A DNA stretch of 5,625 bases, taken from Anaerolineae bacterium (GTDB lineage Bacteria > Chloroflexota > Anaerolineae > 4572-78). The translations under genes and the position numbers were made by a program. Location: NCBI GenBank assembly GCA_027022125.1, contig JALVZI010000665.1, positions 1 to 5,625 of the forward strand. The letters are read 5' to 3'. This document shows positions 4,936 through 5,625 of the stretch, in pieces. Under the pieces are notes generated by a model. It saw only the letters and a program-made list of their open reading frames with translations. It had not been told where the DNA came from and searched no databases. Position 1 is the stretch's first letter. Each line of letters begins with the position of its first letter.

Positions 4936-4943
4936 AGAGGTGA
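4936..4943 (+). promoter_or_regulatory. Ribosome binding site of sufB
   Basis: AGAGGTGA, three bases before the ATG at 4947, is a strong Shine-Dalgarno match and fixes the sufB start. It lies just outside the palindromic element, so it should stay accessible whichever way that element folds. Confidence 0.8.
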
Positions 4944-4946
4944 CGA

Positions 4947-5625
4947 ATGTCGCAACCAGTTGATGTAAATGTAGGCGATTATAAATACGGGTTCAGCAGT
5001 CCCGAAGATTATATTTTTAAAGCGAAAAAAGGGCTGACCGAAGAAATCGTGCGCCAAATTTCGGCGATGAAAAAAGAACCGGCATGGATGCTTGAGATGC
5101 GTTTAAAGGCGTATCATCATTTTATAAAACGCCCGATGCCCAATTGGGGTAGCCCCAAAATGTACGAAATTGATTTCGATGACATTTACTATTACATCAA
5201 ACCGACGGACGGGCAGGCGCGCTCGTGGGATGATGTGCCCGATGACATCAAAAATACTTTCGATAAACTGGGCATTCCCGAAGCCGAACAGAAGTTTCTG
5301 GCTGGTGTCGGTGCGCAGTATGAAAGTGAAGTCATCTATCACAATATCAAAAAAGAGTTGGAATCGAAAGGCGTTATCTTTTTGGATACCGACAGCGGTT
5401 TGCGCGAGCACGAAGATCTCTTCCGCGAGTATTTCGGCACAGTGATTCCGCTTTCGGATAACAAGTTTGCCGCGCTGAACACCGCCGTGTGGTCGGGTGG
5501 CAGTTTCATTTACGTGCCAAAGGGCGTCCACATCGATTTGCCGCTGCAAGCGTATTTCCGCATCAATGCCCAAAATATGGGGCAGTTCGAGCGCACGCTC
5601 ATCATTGTGGATGAAGGGGCGTATG
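4947..5625 (+). CDS. sufB: SufB, scaffold subunit of the SUF iron-sulfur cluster assembly complex (5' part; 3' end outside window)
   Basis: The frame runs open from ATG at 4947 to the window edge, giving 226 residues of a protein usually about 470 long. Recognisable SufB features are the N-terminal YKYGFSSPEDYIFKAKKGL (13-30), the helical EPAWMLEMRLKAYHHFIKRP (44-63), YYYIKPT (81-87), QYESEVIYHNIKKELESKGV (124-143), and the start of the beta-helix core at AALNTAVWSGGSFIYVPKGV (175-194), LPLQAYFRIN (198-207), then QFERTLIIVDEGA. SufB partners SufC and SufD and is the subunit on which nascent Fe-S clusters are assembled with sulfur from SufS/SufE-type donors. The C-terminal ligand region is beyond the window. 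It is in the same operon as sufC, after a 178-bp gap filled by the palindromic element. sufD and sufS would be expected downstream; this is an inference from known suf operons. Confidence 0.98.
   Translation, partial: MSQPVDVNVGDYKYGFSSPEDYIFKAKKGLTEEIVRQISAMKKEPAWMLEMRLKAYHHFIKRPMPNWGSPKMYEIDFDDIYYYIKPTDGQARSWDDVPDDIKNTFDKLGIPEAEQKFLAGVGAQYESEVIYHNIKKELESKGVIFLDTDSGLREHEDLFREYFGTVIPLSDNKFAALNTAVWSGGSFIYVPKGVHIDLPLQAYFRINAQNMGQFERTLIIVDEGAY

Noticed and set aside
5103..5573. 156-codon open frame antisense to sufB
   Set aside because: The + strand encodes conserved SufB throughout this stretch.

Overview
The window is a moderately GC bacterial chromosome segment centred on iron-sulfur (Fe-S) cluster biogenesis. 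Gene content is a Suf system with a SufR-type repressor and a DUF59-Mrp ATPase. Intergenic DNA is rich in 7-bp tandem arrays and paired palindromes. Both point to a free-living lineage with repeat-rich intergenic DNA; Chloroflexota (Anaerolineae-like) is my best guess, with cyanobacteria-like lineages as the alternative. No rRNA or other phylogenetic marker is present, so this stays an inference.

Layout: (1) 1-1619, + strand, the 3' part of an SLC12-like cation-chloride cotransporter/APC-superfamily permease. (2) 1620-1863, a convergent intergenic region with a 7-bp array that flips orientation, a double-hairpin palindrome at 1751-1806, and a second short 7-bp array. (3) 1864-2961, - strand, mrp/apbC. 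(4) 2962-3193, the mrp leader followed by a long 7-bp array (3032-3197). (5) 3194-3847, - strand, sufR. (6) 3848-4021, a compact divergent control region with back-to-back sigma70-like promoters and a CAAC-N6-GTTG palindrome. (7) 4022-4768, + strand, sufC. (8) 4769-4946, a nested palindromic element between sufC and sufB. (9) 4947 to the window end, the 5' half of sufB. No gene-free stretch exceeds about 250 bases.

How they work together: SufB and SufC are the core of the SufBC(2)D scaffold that builds Fe-S clusters. SufR-family proteins sense cluster sufficiency through a bound Fe-S cluster and repress suf. The inverted repeat just downstream of the sufC -10 box matches the CAAC-N6-GTTG operator known for cyanobacterial SufR, so a feedback loop can be read from the DNA. 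Mrp, a P-loop Fe-S carrier/assembly factor, lies downstream of sufR on the same strand and may share its control. The transporter is probably unrelated.

The most notable non-coding observations are the SufR-type operator with divergent promoters, the 156-bp nested palindrome inside the suf operon, the double hairpin with compensatory arm changes, and repeats that run up to or into the stop codons of four neighbouring genes. I found no convincing new protein system; the gene set is an ordinary SufR-regulated suf locus.
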